From Cyclobacteriaceae bacterium (GTDB lineage: Bacteria > Bacteroidota > Bacteroidia > Cytophagales > Cyclobacteriaceae), in assembly GCA_016787645.1 (NCBI GenBank), contig JAEUUF010000002.1:124001-188000 (forward strand): a stretch of DNA of 64,000 nucleotides, written 5' to 3'. A model generated the notes under the pieces. It was not told the origin of the DNA and did not search any database. It was given only the letters and a program-made list of their open reading frames with translations. Below are positions 26,384-34,897 of this stretch, one piece after another. Position 1 is the stretch's first letter. The number at the start of each line of letters is the position of its first letter. The position numbers and the translations under genes were made by a program.

Positions 26384-27862
26384 ATGACAGCACCCAAGGA
26401 ATTCAGAGGATATTATTGGTGGATAATCATTGGCATTGCTATTGCCGTGGCTGTGGCTGTGCATTATTCGTATCCGAGGGTTGCGAAATTCATAAGGCCG
26501 TTGCTCACAGCGAAAACTTCGAAAATTGCCACGCATCGGTATATTGTCTACCTGAAGGAAGAGCCCGTGATAATTTCGAGGAAAGCGATCATCATCAATT
26601 TATCCTCAGATTCATCGCGTGTTAAGGAAATTGACAATTTGCGTTTGACGAAAAAGCAGAGTGTAATTAAGTTTTGTAACGAGCACCACTTAGCCTATTC
26701 CGACAGTCTGATTTATGTTGACGTGGCTGTTGCCTTTGTTACGACGCTCAGCGAAGAGATGGCGGAGCAGTTTAACAATCAGGAGGATAATGAGTATTCT
26801 GAGGTGAGCGCTGCCTCCATCGACGATCCGTTTAAACTTGACGATCCCATGCAGCAGGATGACCCCATGCAGCAAGACGATCCCATGCAGCAGGAGGATG
26901 AGTTTCTCAGTGAAAGGAATTTGGTTCAAATGCCGGCGGGATGCAATCCAGCGCAGGGGAGTTGTCCTCCCCCCTCGGGCAAGTGTTTAACTTCTTGCGC
27001 CGTAAAGGCAGCAGGAGGGCCGATTAAGGATGACGACACGCCGAACCCAAACAGTAATTTCATTTGGATCATTGATACTGGAGTAGGTCCACATACCAAT
27101 TTACCTAATATCGTGGGTGCGCCTTTTGCCAAGTCATTTATTGGGGCAACATGGGACGATGATAATGGACATGGGACCCATGTGGCTGGCATTGCCGCGG
27201 CCACGAAGGCAAAATTCAGGATTGGTAGTATTCCTTTCTGTGTTAAGCTTGGTGTCTCTCCACGGGCGCCAGTTGTTCCACTCAAGGTGTTGGACAATAG
27301 GGGTAATGGCATATGGCATAACGTCCTTGGTGCGCTTAATCATATTGCGTCACAATATCCACCGAGAACCAAGGACGTTATCAATCTGAGTCTTGGAAGC
27401 TTGGATGCCGCATTATGTTCATCTGACCCAGCCAATCCTATTGGATTCTCTTCAGTGCTTACAAACCTTGCCAATGACGGGAATTTCATTGTTATGGCTG
27501 CGGGTAATTACAGGGGTGATGCCGCTCAATGTTTCCCGGGGTGTTTAAATGGTAACGCACCGTTGAATCAAAACATCTTTACCGTTTCGGCCATGGAGTG
27601 CAATTGGGATTGTGCGGGTTATTCAAACTACGGTGCCCCGGTAGATATTGCCGCCGTTGGTTCCAAAGTTTTCTCCACTTATCGTGACCCAGCCAGGCCC
27701 GGAGTGACATTATTCAATACCCTTTCAGGCACATCAATGGCCGCTGCAGTTATTTCGGGCGTGATTCACGCAAAGAATAGCGCCAAGCCTGTCGTAGGAC
27801 CAAGATTCACAATTTGTCCTTCCGCGCCAGGGAGGGAATACCACCCCGCTAGACGAAACTAA
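26384..27862 (+). CDS. Membrane-anchored subtilisin-like (S8) serine protease
   Basis: A 492-residue protein from ATG 26384; upstream in-frame starts (from 26282) give no better signal. An N-terminal membrane span (WWIIIGIAIAVAVAVHYSY, about 11-30) is followed by an I9-like propeptide region (about 50-130, RYIVYLKEEPV), an acidic linker with three DDPMQQ units, a Cys-containing segment (CNPAQGSCPPPSGKC) and the catalytic domain. The triad is intact: Asp231 in WIIDTGVG, His263 in DDNGHGTHVAGIAAAT, Ser451 in LSGTSMAAAVISG. The C-terminus ends about 40 residues after the Ser. The stop overlaps that of the convergent TIR gene (27859-27862). The region looks more AT-rich than its surroundings. Confidence 0.9.
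   Translation: MTAPKEFRGYYWWIIIGIAIAVAVAVHYSYPRVAKFIRPLLTAKTSKIATHRYIVYLKEEPVIISRKAIIINLSSDSSRVKEIDNLRLTKKQSVIKFCNEHHLAYSDSLIYVDVAVAFVTTLSEEMAEQFNNQEDNEYSEVSAASIDDPFKLDDPMQQDDPMQQDDPMQQEDEFLSERNLVQMPAGCNPAQGSCPPPSGKCLTSCAVKAAGGPIKDDDTPNPNSNFIWIIDTGVGPHTNLPNIVGAPFAKSFIGATWDDDNGHGTHVAGIAAATKAKFRIGSIPFCVKLGVSPRAPVVPLKVLDNRGNGIWHNVLGALNHIASQYPPRTKDVINLSLGSLDAALCSSDPANPIGFSSVLTNLANDGNFIVMAAGNYRGDAAQCFPGCLNGNAPLNQNIFTVSAMECNWDCAGYSNYGAPVDIAAVGSKVFSTYRDPARPGVTLFNTLSGTSMAAAVISGVIHAKNSAKPVVGPRFTICPSAPGREYHPARRN
26840..26893 (+). repeat. Three 18-bp tandem repeats encoding DDPMQQ
   Basis: Three consecutive 18-base units (26840-26857, 26858-26875, 26876-26893) differ only at a few third positions and encode DDPMQQ three times in the linker of the S8 protease. 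A fourth degenerate unit (DDPFKL) precedes them. The copy number may vary among strains. Confidence 0.9.
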
Positions 27863-30426
27863 CGGTCTGTTGAGGCCTCACTGAGTTCGGCGACCTTCTT
27901 GCGGACGACGGAAAGCTTTTCTTTAAAGTCCGGATCATCGCGGAACTTGGAAAAATAGGGTCCGAACTCAACTTGGGCGTAGTCAATCCACTTCTTGTCA
28001 ATTGCATTTTGAAGCCATTCCAGTGATTCACGCTTTTTGCCTTGAATGGCATAGATGGCAGCAACGTTGAAGGGAGGATCATCGTCTGGAGAACCTTTTT
28101 GGATTTCATTCATGTTCATTTCAAGCGCATGAGATAAGTAGATCTCCGCTTCAATGCGGTTGCCTTCAGTCAATAGAATTTGTCCTAATCCGATCGGACT
28201 GACGGTGTTGGGATCATTTTTATAGGACGCATTCTTTTGGATAGATTCCAGGAATAAAGACTTTGCCAATTCTGTATCACCTGCAAAATGCGCGATTCGT
28301 CCAGCCATTTCAAGAGGCCGGGTATCTCGTTTGATTGCCTCAAACATTCTGGGTATCAATTTAAGGGCGGCTTCTTTGTTTCCCTGGGAGCAATAGGTGA
28401 ATCCGAGTTCCCGATAGGTATCCCAGAATTTTCCATTCAGGTTAAGTGAGGTAGACAACCAAGACTCCGCTTCGGGCAAATCTCCAAGCAGGCGGTAGAT
28501 CCAACCAACTAATTGGTAGGGTACTGCATTCCGGGGATTCAATCCTGCTGCGCGTTTGTGAAGCCGCAAAGCCTCCCCGTATTCAAGTCGCAAGAAATAA
28601 GCTGTTCCCAGATTACCTATCGCCTGGGCATTGTACGGATTTTTCTCAACGGCCTTTTTCAGGAGGATGAAGGCTGTGTCATAATGCCGGGCATAACTAT
28701 GTGCCAGTGCGAGGGCTTTGTACGCATCCGAGGATGTCGAATCGAGTTTTACGGCTTTTCGGCCAGCGACAATGCTGGAATCGATCCACTGTATTCCCCG
28801 GGAAAATTGCGCATGCAGTTGACCGTAAGCATCGCCCAGGCCAGCATAGGCCAGGGCATAGTCCGGATCCAATTCAATTGCTTTCTTGTATTGTTCAATC
28901 GCAAGATCAGTGGAATCAGGATTTGTATAATTGAAAAGACTCCGACCCTTTAGGAAATAGTGGAGCGCAGTGTTGTTTTCTGTTGGGCGCTTTTCAAGTC
29001 TGGCTTCTACCAGTTCGGTCACCTTGATTTTGAGCACGCTGGCTACTTTTTTTGCAATTTCGTTTTGCACGGAAAAAATATCCTTCGTGGTTCGCACAAA
29101 CGTTGCGCCCCAAATGAGTTCTTCGCTCGAGCCATCTTGAAGTCGAACGGTTACCTTTACATTATCGGCAATTCGTTGGACACTGCCAGTAAGTATGGTT
29201 GATACCCTTAACTCCTTTGCAATTTCCTTAATCGACTTATTCAAATCGCGGTAGGTTTGGCTTGATGCTCGGCTGATCACCCGCAATTCTCCTAAGAGAT
29301 AAAGCCGATTGATAAGTTCATCACTGAATCCATCCGACAAATAGATATCGCTTTTGTTATCACTTCGATTCTCAAAGGGTAGCACCGCGATGGATTTGTC
29401 GGTTGGTGACACTTGGGCAGGCGGCCCCCAATAGTAAATAATGATGATCAATGCCAGGAAGCCAAGAATTACCCATGAGTTTGTGAATGGCTTCTTGCGC
29501 GAGTCCGGATAAGGATTTGATTCTGCGTCCTTGGAAGTTGTCCTAATCCATCCTTGAGGGCTAAATTCAAAAAGCCAGGCCAGGATTACAGCCATGAAAA
29601 GCCCGAAGAAAAGAAGTGTTCCCAACAGGGGAGTAAAGGATTCTGATCCGGTAAAAAACTGGGCAACTATTTGCTGAAGGAGCAGAGCTCCAAGCGCATA
29701 GAAGAGCCCGGCACGGATCACATTTCTCCGTTTGAGCTCCTTTAAGAACCACACCACAGGGTTGTCTGAACGTTTCGAATGAAGTGCATCTTGCTTCTGG
29801 TGCACCCTTGGTGCCTGTTCGGACGGATTTTCATAGCTCAGGCTTAACAGGACCTCAGCTAAAGCGATAGCCAACTTGTTTACCTGGTCCCGGTAAACGG
29901 TTTTGGACAAATTCTCTGAGCGGGTATCGCCGGGCAATAAGGGACGATTGACACCCGGGGAGCGAAATGTAAAATCAATTGAGCGAAGCGGCTCATGCGT
30001 AGCGCTTTCGTAAACCTGCTGGTCACGCTTATCAATGTCATGGATTTGTACAGGAAGTAAACGGGTCGTCACGTTGCCGGATGGGAGCTTGACATGAGAA
30101 CCAATGGAGTCATTTTCGGCGAGTTGGTTGAATGCCAGGAATTCATGATTCCATGCAAAGCTTCTCGTATCACAATAGGTTCGAGACAAAATGGGAATGA
30201 AGAGCACTGATTTCAACTTACCTTCAAGGCTCTTATTGACATGATGGGTATCCTGAATTCCATCATGCGGGTTCTCATCAAAATAGATATTGACCGGCTC
30301 CTTGATCGTGGCGGCAATTTCTGCGCGCAGATCCTCCACAAATTGTGTTACCCAGCCCGACCGATTATCATTCTGCCGGTAGCTGATGAAGACGTCATAC
30401 TCGTAGCCAGGCAACAGGGAAGGCAT
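27859..30426 (-). CDS. TIR domain, transmembrane, TolB-like and TPR protein
   Basis: An 855-residue protein. The N-terminal TIR domain (about 8-110, YDVFISYRQND) keeps a Glu (E95 in SFAWNHEF) where TIR NAD-glycohydrolases have their catalytic Glu. Two or three membrane spans follow (about 240-260, 270-293, 318-336). Next is a TolB/FlgO-like domain (about 345-465, SIAVLPFENRSDNKSD, LSDGFSDELINRL) and then TPR repeats to the end (about 480-830). The membrane-TolB-TPR part is common in Bacteroidota behind a cyclase or DNA-binding head; here the head is TIR. A defence or stress-signalling role is inferred. A TATATTTG box (30431-30438, minus strand) lies just before the start. It converges on the S8 protease gene with overlapping stops and is visibly AT-rich. 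Confidence 0.88.
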   Translation of the reverse strand: MPSLLPGYEYDVFISYRQNDNRSGWVTQFVEDLRAEIAATIKEPVNIYFDENPHDGIQDTHHVNKSLEGKLKSVLFIPILSRTYCDTRSFAWNHEFLAFNQLAENDSIGSHVKLPSGNVTTRLLPVQIHDIDKRDQQVYESATHEPLRSIDFTFRSPGVNRPLLPGDTRSENLSKTVYRDQVNKLAIALAEVLLSLSYENPSEQAPRVHQKQDALHSKRSDNPVVWFLKELKRRNVIRAGLFYALGALLLQQIVAQFFTGSESFTPLLGTLLFFGLFMAVILAWLFEFSPQGWIRTTSKDAESNPYPDSRKKPFTNSWVILGFLALIIIIYYWGPPAQVSPTDKSIAVLPFENRSDNKSDIYLSDGFSDELINRLYLLGELRVISRASSQTYRDLNKSIKEIAKELRVSTILTGSVQRIADNVKVTVRLQDGSSEELIWGATFVRTTKDIFSVQNEIAKKVASVLKIKVTELVEARLEKRPTENNTALHYFLKGRSLFNYTNPDSTDLAIEQYKKAIELDPDYALAYAGLGDAYGQLHAQFSRGIQWIDSSIVAGRKAVKLDSTSSDAYKALALAHSYARHYDTAFILLKKAVEKNPYNAQAIGNLGTAYFLRLEYGEALRLHKRAAGLNPRNAVPYQLVGWIYRLLGDLPEAESWLSTSLNLNGKFWDTYRELGFTYCSQGNKEAALKLIPRMFEAIKRDTRPLEMAGRIAHFAGDTELAKSLFLESIQKNASYKNDPNTVSPIGLGQILLTEGNRIEAEIYLSHALEMNMNEIQKGSPDDDPPFNVAAIYAIQGKKRESLEWLQNAIDKKWIDYAQVEFGPYFSKFRDDPDFKEKLSVVRKKVAELSEASTDR

Positions 30427-30474
30427 AAACCAAATATAGCCAAAAAACCCTCTTTTGGGTAACGGAATCCTGCC

Positions 30475-31701
30475 TCAGCGCCCGGCTATCGTACGGATTA
30501 CTGACAACACCTGCTCAACTTCTTCCTGGGTATTATATAAGGAGATTCCGAGTCGTGTTACACCACCCGCTTCGAGCAATCCCAATACCTCAATGGCGCG
30601 GATGGCATAGAAGTGGCCATCCCATGCGCAGATGTTCTTCTCGGCCAGCCGCTGACACACGTACTCGGGTGTCTTTGACTTCATCGTAAATGAAACCGTG
30701 GGCGTACGGCTCGTGGACGAGAAGTCCTGACCCACCGGCGTAATGCCGTCGATTTTTCTCAGACCTTCATAGAGATATCGCGCCAACGTGTATTCATGTT
30801 GGGCAATGCCGGCGTATGCGCTCACCAGTTGTTGGCGCAGCGTGGAGCCAGTTCCTAATGTGGCCAGGAATTTCACGGCGGCATCCACTCCGGCTATTGC
30901 GGCATGATTCAGCGTCCCGGTCTCAATGGAAGAAGGCGCTGTCTGCGCTGCGGTACGTAGCCGGTCGGTCGGCAAGCGATCCAGCATGCCAGGCCGGCTA
31001 TAGAGAAGTCCGACATGCGGCCCATAGAATTTGTAAGCCGAGCATAAAAGAAAATCACAACCGATAGACTGTACATCGATGCTGAAGTGCGGCGCGTAGT
31101 GTACCGCGTCCAGCAGCAGCCACGCTCCATGGCGGTAAGTAAGTTCACGAACCGTTTTGAAATCATTGACCGTCCCTATCGAGTTGGCTGACATTCCCAT
31201 GCACACCAGCCGGGTCTTCTCATTGATCTTCTCTTCAAAGTCAGCGTAATCAAGCCTGCCGTCTTTCTGCAGCCGGACTTCGCGCACATTGATTCCGAAT
31301 CCCCTTAGCGTGAGCCAAGGACCCCGATTGGCTTCATGATCAAGCTGGGTAATCAGAACTTCATCGCCAGGTTGTAATACGCGCGACATGGCCCTGGCCA
31401 GCGCGAAGTTCAATGTCGTCATGTTCTGACCGATGGAGATGGTTTCGGGTCCTTCTGCGCCCAACAGGGTAGCCATGGAATGGCGCATGGATTCAATCAC
31501 CCGGTCTGTTTCCTTCGTGGTGGGGAAGGAGCCATGCGTGTTGGCATTGGAGGTTGTATAATAATGCGTGACTGCATCAATGACCAACTGAGGCACCTGG
31601 GTGCCTGCGGGACCATCGATGAAGATTACGGAAAGGTTGTTGATGCGCCGTTGGAGGGAAGGGAACTGACCCCGGATGTTTTCGGCCACTTTTGAATCCA
31701 T
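30475..31701 (-). CDS. Class V aminotransferase / cysteine desulfurase-like protein
   Basis: A cytosolic PLP enzyme of 408 residues from the start MDSKVAENIRGQFPSL (31701). The PLP lysine is in SAYKFYGPHVGLLY, with LLLDAVHYAPH before it. The pattern fits the SufS-like cysteine desulfurase-related subfamily, but the usual active-site Cys loop (RxGHHCA) of true desulfurases is not seen; the corresponding region reads ICAWDGHFYAI. The substrate is therefore uncertain. An upstream in-frame ATG (31746) adds 15 residues without support. It is divergent from the amidohydrolase operon (142 bases between the starts). Confidence 0.87.
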   Translation of the reverse strand: MDSKVAENIRGQFPSLQRRINNLSVIFIDGPAGTQVPQLVIDAVTHYYTTSNANTHGSFPTTKETDRVIESMRHSMATLLGAEGPETISIGQNMTTLNFALARAMSRVLQPGDEVLITQLDHEANRGPWLTLRGFGINVREVRLQKDGRLDYADFEEKINEKTRLVCMGMSANSIGTVNDFKTVRELTYRHGAWLLLDAVHYAPHFSIDVQSIGCDFLLCSAYKFYGPHVGLLYSRPGMLDRLPTDRLRTAAQTAPSSIETGTLNHAAIAGVDAAVKFLATLGTGSTLRQQLVSAYAGIAQHEYTLARYLYEGLRKIDGITPVGQDFSSTSRTPTVSFTMKSKTPEYVCQRLAEKNICAWDGHFYAIRAIEVLGLLEAGGVTRLGISLYNTQEEVEQVLSVIRTIAGR

Positions 31702-31843
31702 GCTTTTGTTGGTTAATCCATGAAAAATAAAGAAAATCCATCGCATTGCTCCTGACGATTGCCACTCCTGTAAGGCCTTGCTTGCCGTTACAAGTTTCTT
31801 TATAGCTTACCGGCCTTTATTGGAAAAAACTAAACCACCTAGC

Positions 31844-33511
31844 ATGAGACTGCGACCGTTCATTCCCATTCTCCTGTTCATGCTGATTCCCCTGGGCCTC
31901 CTGGCGCAGGATGAGCAGGAACTCTCTCCCGTTACAAGGACTTACGCTATTACCAACGTCAATATCATCCAGGCCCCCGGCCGGAAGATTGATATGGGCA
32001 CCGTTATCATCAAAGACGGGCTCATCAAAGCCGTGGGCAAAGGCATAGCCATTCCGGCAGAGGCCATTGTGATCAAGGCAGACTCCATGTATGTCTACGC
32101 CGGATTCATTGATGGTATGACCCGGGCGGGCGTTACTCGTCCGAAAGAAGAGAACCGCCAGCGTCCCAAGGACCCGGGCAATCCGCCGCCGGACCAGGCA
32201 GGGATTACACCATATGCCGATGTCCGGTTTTCCATCAATCCAGGCGACAAGGGACTAGATGATCTACGAAGCGTTGGATTTACGGCTGCACAAATTGTTC
32301 CTTATGGAAACCTGATGCCCGGCCAGGCTGCTGTTATACTCGCCGGTGGCAAATCTGCCGATCAGATGGTGATCCAGGGAAGGAGCAGCATGTATTCGGA
32401 ACTGACTGGCGCCAATAATGTGTATCCGGCCACACTGCTGGGCGTGATGGCCACCTGGCGTGACCTGTATCGCAATGCCGTGCAGGCTAAATCCTATGAT
32501 GCACTGTATGCATCAAACCGTTCCGGACTGGAGCGCCCGGTATCTGACCGGAATCTCGAAGCATTTTATCCGGTGATCGATCAAAAGATGGCGGTGATTT
32601 TCCGTTCCGAACGACTGCTGGATGTCAACCATGTGCTCACCCTGAAGAAAGATCTTGGTTTCTCCGCGGCCATTGCTGATGTGAAGGACGCCTGGCCGAT
32701 TATCCCTGCCATCAAGTCGGCTGGAGTAAAGACGTATCTCTCTATTGACCTGCCCGAGGAAGTGAAGAAAGATGACAAGAAGAAAGAGGCAGCTGCTTCC
32801 ACTCCTGCGCAACAAGAGAAGGAAGCCCTGGAGAAACGCAAGATGGAAGCGATCCAAAATTACGCTGCGCAAGCCGCTGCTTTCCAGAAAGCTGGAGTAA
32901 CCTTCGGATTCTCGACCATGAGTGCCAAGACGAAGGACATCCCGGCCAACCTGCGCCGGATGATCGCCGCCGGTCTATCGGAAGATGCCGCGTTGGCCGC
33001 GCTGACTACCAACCCTGCCCAACTGCTTGGCCTTTCGGACCGCATGGGTACGGTTGACAACGGGAAGATGGCGAACCTTGTCATTACGGATAAGTCGTAC
33101 TTCAATGAAAAAGCCAAAGTGCGCTACGTGTTTGTGGACGGCGTGATGTACAAGATGGAGGTGAAGGAAGCCAAGAAAGGTGATCCTAATGCCAAAGTGG
33201 AATTGGAAGGCAGCTGGTCGACGGTGACCGAAAGTCCCCAGGGCCGCGCGGAAGGCAAGCTGACGTTTAAGAAAGAGGGAAGCGGTTACAGTGGTAAAGT
33301 ATCAGGCGGAAGGCTGCCATCACCCGTCGACCTCACCGAGGTGACGCTGGATGGCAATGCCCTGACGTTCAAATACACGATGTCCTTTGGTGCCAACACG
33401 GTTACCATAACCGGAGAGGTTACCGTGGAGGGAGATTCCTTTAAAGGAACCCTCAGCTTTGGCCAGAACCGCACGACGCCGATTGAAGGAACGAAAGATC
33501 CCAAGAACTAA
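31844..33511 (+). CDS. Amidohydrolase-fold protein lacking the HxH metal motif, with C-terminal beta domain
   Basis: An exported protein of 555 residues (signal peptide MRLRPFIPILLFMLIPLGLLAQ). It has the composite beta domain and TIM barrel of imidazolonepropionase-like amidohydrolases (TNVNIIQAPGRKIDMGTVII, then NLRRMIAAGLSEDAALAALT and VDNGKMANLVITD). Where the family has GFIDxHxH it reads YAGFIDGMTRAGV, and a second ligand region reads MAVIFRSERLLDV without His. It is thus probably not a metal hydrolase. About 100 extra C-terminal residues (LEGSWSTVTESPQGRAEGKL onward) form a beta domain. It is the first gene of a three-gene operon of related proteins; the next starts 12 bases later. Confidence 0.87.
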   Translation: MRLRPFIPILLFMLIPLGLLAQDEQELSPVTRTYAITNVNIIQAPGRKIDMGTVIIKDGLIKAVGKGIAIPAEAIVIKADSMYVYAGFIDGMTRAGVTRPKEENRQRPKDPGNPPPDQAGITPYADVRFSINPGDKGLDDLRSVGFTAAQIVPYGNLMPGQAAVILAGGKSADQMVIQGRSSMYSELTGANNVYPATLLGVMATWRDLYRNAVQAKSYDALYASNRSGLERPVSDRNLEAFYPVIDQKMAVIFRSERLLDVNHVLTLKKDLGFSAAIADVKDAWPIIPAIKSAGVKTYLSIDLPEEVKKDDKKKEAAASTPAQQEKEALEKRKMEAIQNYAAQAAAFQKAGVTFGFSTMSAKTKDIPANLRRMIAAGLSEDAALAALTTNPAQLLGLSDRMGTVDNGKMANLVITDKSYFNEKAKVRYVFVDGVMYKMEVKEAKKGDPNAKVELEGSWSTVTESPQGRAEGKLTFKKEGSGYSGKVSGGRLPSPVDLTEVTLDGNALTFKYTMSFGANTVTITGEVTVEGDSFKGTLSFGQNRTTPIEGTKDPKN

Positions 33512-33523
33512 GATTCAAAAGAC

Positions 33524-34897
33524 ATGACCATGAAAAAGATATTCATCGCAATTGTCGCCGTCGGGTTTATCACGGCTGGCTTCGCGCAGGATAAAGGCAG
33601 TGTCCTGATCAAAAACGGAACTGTGCTTACCGTAACGAAAGGCACGCTGACTGATACGGACGTCCTCATCAAGGACGGCAAGATCGCCCAGGTGGGCAAG
33701 GGAATTGCGGCGCCCCAGGGTGTACGCGTGATTGACGCCACCGGCCTCTTTGTGATGCCGGGCATCATCGATGCGCACTCGCACATTGCCCTGGATCAGA
33801 TCAATGAAGGGACCAACGCGATTACGCCCGAGGTGTATACTGGAGATGCGCTCAATCCCTTTCAACTGAGCATTTATCGGGCACTGGCCGGAGGTTGCAC
33901 GGTATCACACGCATTGCACGGCTCAGCCAACTCGATCGGTGGACAATCGCAGACCATCAAGCACCGCTGGGGCACCTACGATGCCAATTCGCTGAAGATG
34001 GAAGGCGCTCCGCGGACGATCAAGTTTGCCCTCGGGGAGAACCCGACTGGTCACGGTCGTCGCGATGGGACCCAGCCCCAAAGCCGCATGGGTGTCGAGT
34101 TTGTCATTCGCAAGGCATTTAATGAAGCCAAAGAATATTCAGCGAAATGGGATGCCTACAATAAAGCCAAACTCGTCAAAGGATTCCGGGGAGCCCCGCC
34201 TGCCTACAGCCTGCGCCTCGAGACCCTGGCGGATATTCTCAGTGGTAAGATCATTCTGCATTGCCACAGTTACCGCGCGGATGAAATACAGATGCTGCTG
34301 AAAGTCTGCAAGGACTTTGGCGTAACCCGCGTGGTCTTCCAGCATACGAATGAAGGCTTCAAGGTGGCCCCGGAGATAGCCGCGGCCGGCGCCATGGCCT
34401 CTGTCTTCGCCGACTGGTGGCAGTATAAACTCGAGGTATATTACTCTACGGCCTACAACGCGACGATTCTTACCCGCAACGGCGTGGTAACGTCGATCAA
34501 CTCCGACTCACCCGACCTGATCCGCCACCTGTACCACGAGGCCGGCAAGACGCAGAAATATGGGGGACTGACCGACGATGAGGCGCTTGCACTCATTACC
34601 ATCAACCCGGCCAAGCAGTTGGGTGTGGAGAACCGGATTGGTTCCATCGAAAATGGAAAGGATGGCGACATCGCGATCTTTAAAAACCACCCGTTGTCCA
34701 TCTATGGTGTTCCCCAGTACACATTGGTTGACGGTATAGTCCGGTTTGACCGCGAAAAGGATGCCGGGGATCAACGCATCATGGTTGACCCGAAGCAGAC
34801 TGTCGATGCGACCATGTATGAGACAGGGCATGCCTACGATTTCTGCATGTCTGGAACCGAATGGCTGTTTGAGGAAGTGGAGAACAACAAAAAATGA
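33524..34897 (+). CDS. Exported metal-dependent amidohydrolase (intact metal site)
   Basis: A 457-residue exported hydrolase (MKKIFIAIVAVGFITAGFAQ, start 33530 or 33524). This is the member of the trio with a full metal site: MPGIIDAHSHIAL (HxH), KIILHCHSYRADE, VVFQHTNEG and SINSDSPDL. C-terminal ITINPAKQLGVENRIGSIENGKDGDIAIF is standard for the family. The substrate is unknown; relatives act on imidazolones, dipeptides or other amides. It has no long C-terminal beta domain. The stop overlaps the start of the third gene (ATGA, 34894-34897), so it should be made together with its two metal-less relatives, perhaps as a complex (inference). Confidence 0.92.
   Translation: MTMKKIFIAIVAVGFITAGFAQDKGSVLIKNGTVLTVTKGTLTDTDVLIKDGKIAQVGKGIAAPQGVRVIDATGLFVMPGIIDAHSHIALDQINEGTNAITPEVYTGDALNPFQLSIYRALAGGCTVSHALHGSANSIGGQSQTIKHRWGTYDANSLKMEGAPRTIKFALGENPTGHGRRDGTQPQSRMGVEFVIRKAFNEAKEYSAKWDAYNKAKLVKGFRGAPPAYSLRLETLADILSGKIILHCHSYRADEIQMLLKVCKDFGVTRVVFQHTNEGFKVAPEIAAAGAMASVFADWWQYKLEVYYSTAYNATILTRNGVVTSINSDSPDLIRHLYHEAGKTQKYGGLTDDEALALITINPAKQLGVENRIGSIENGKDGDIAIFKNHPLSIYGVPQYTLVDGIVRFDREKDAGDQRIMVDPKQTVDATMYETGHAYDFCMSGTEWLFEEVENNKK

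Noticed and set aside
24929-31701. The two class V PLP enzymes as a duplication or transposon-like flank of the S8/TIR pair
   Set aside because: The proteins differ widely in sequence and one carries an export signal while the other does not, so they are not recent copies and no terminal repeats are seen.
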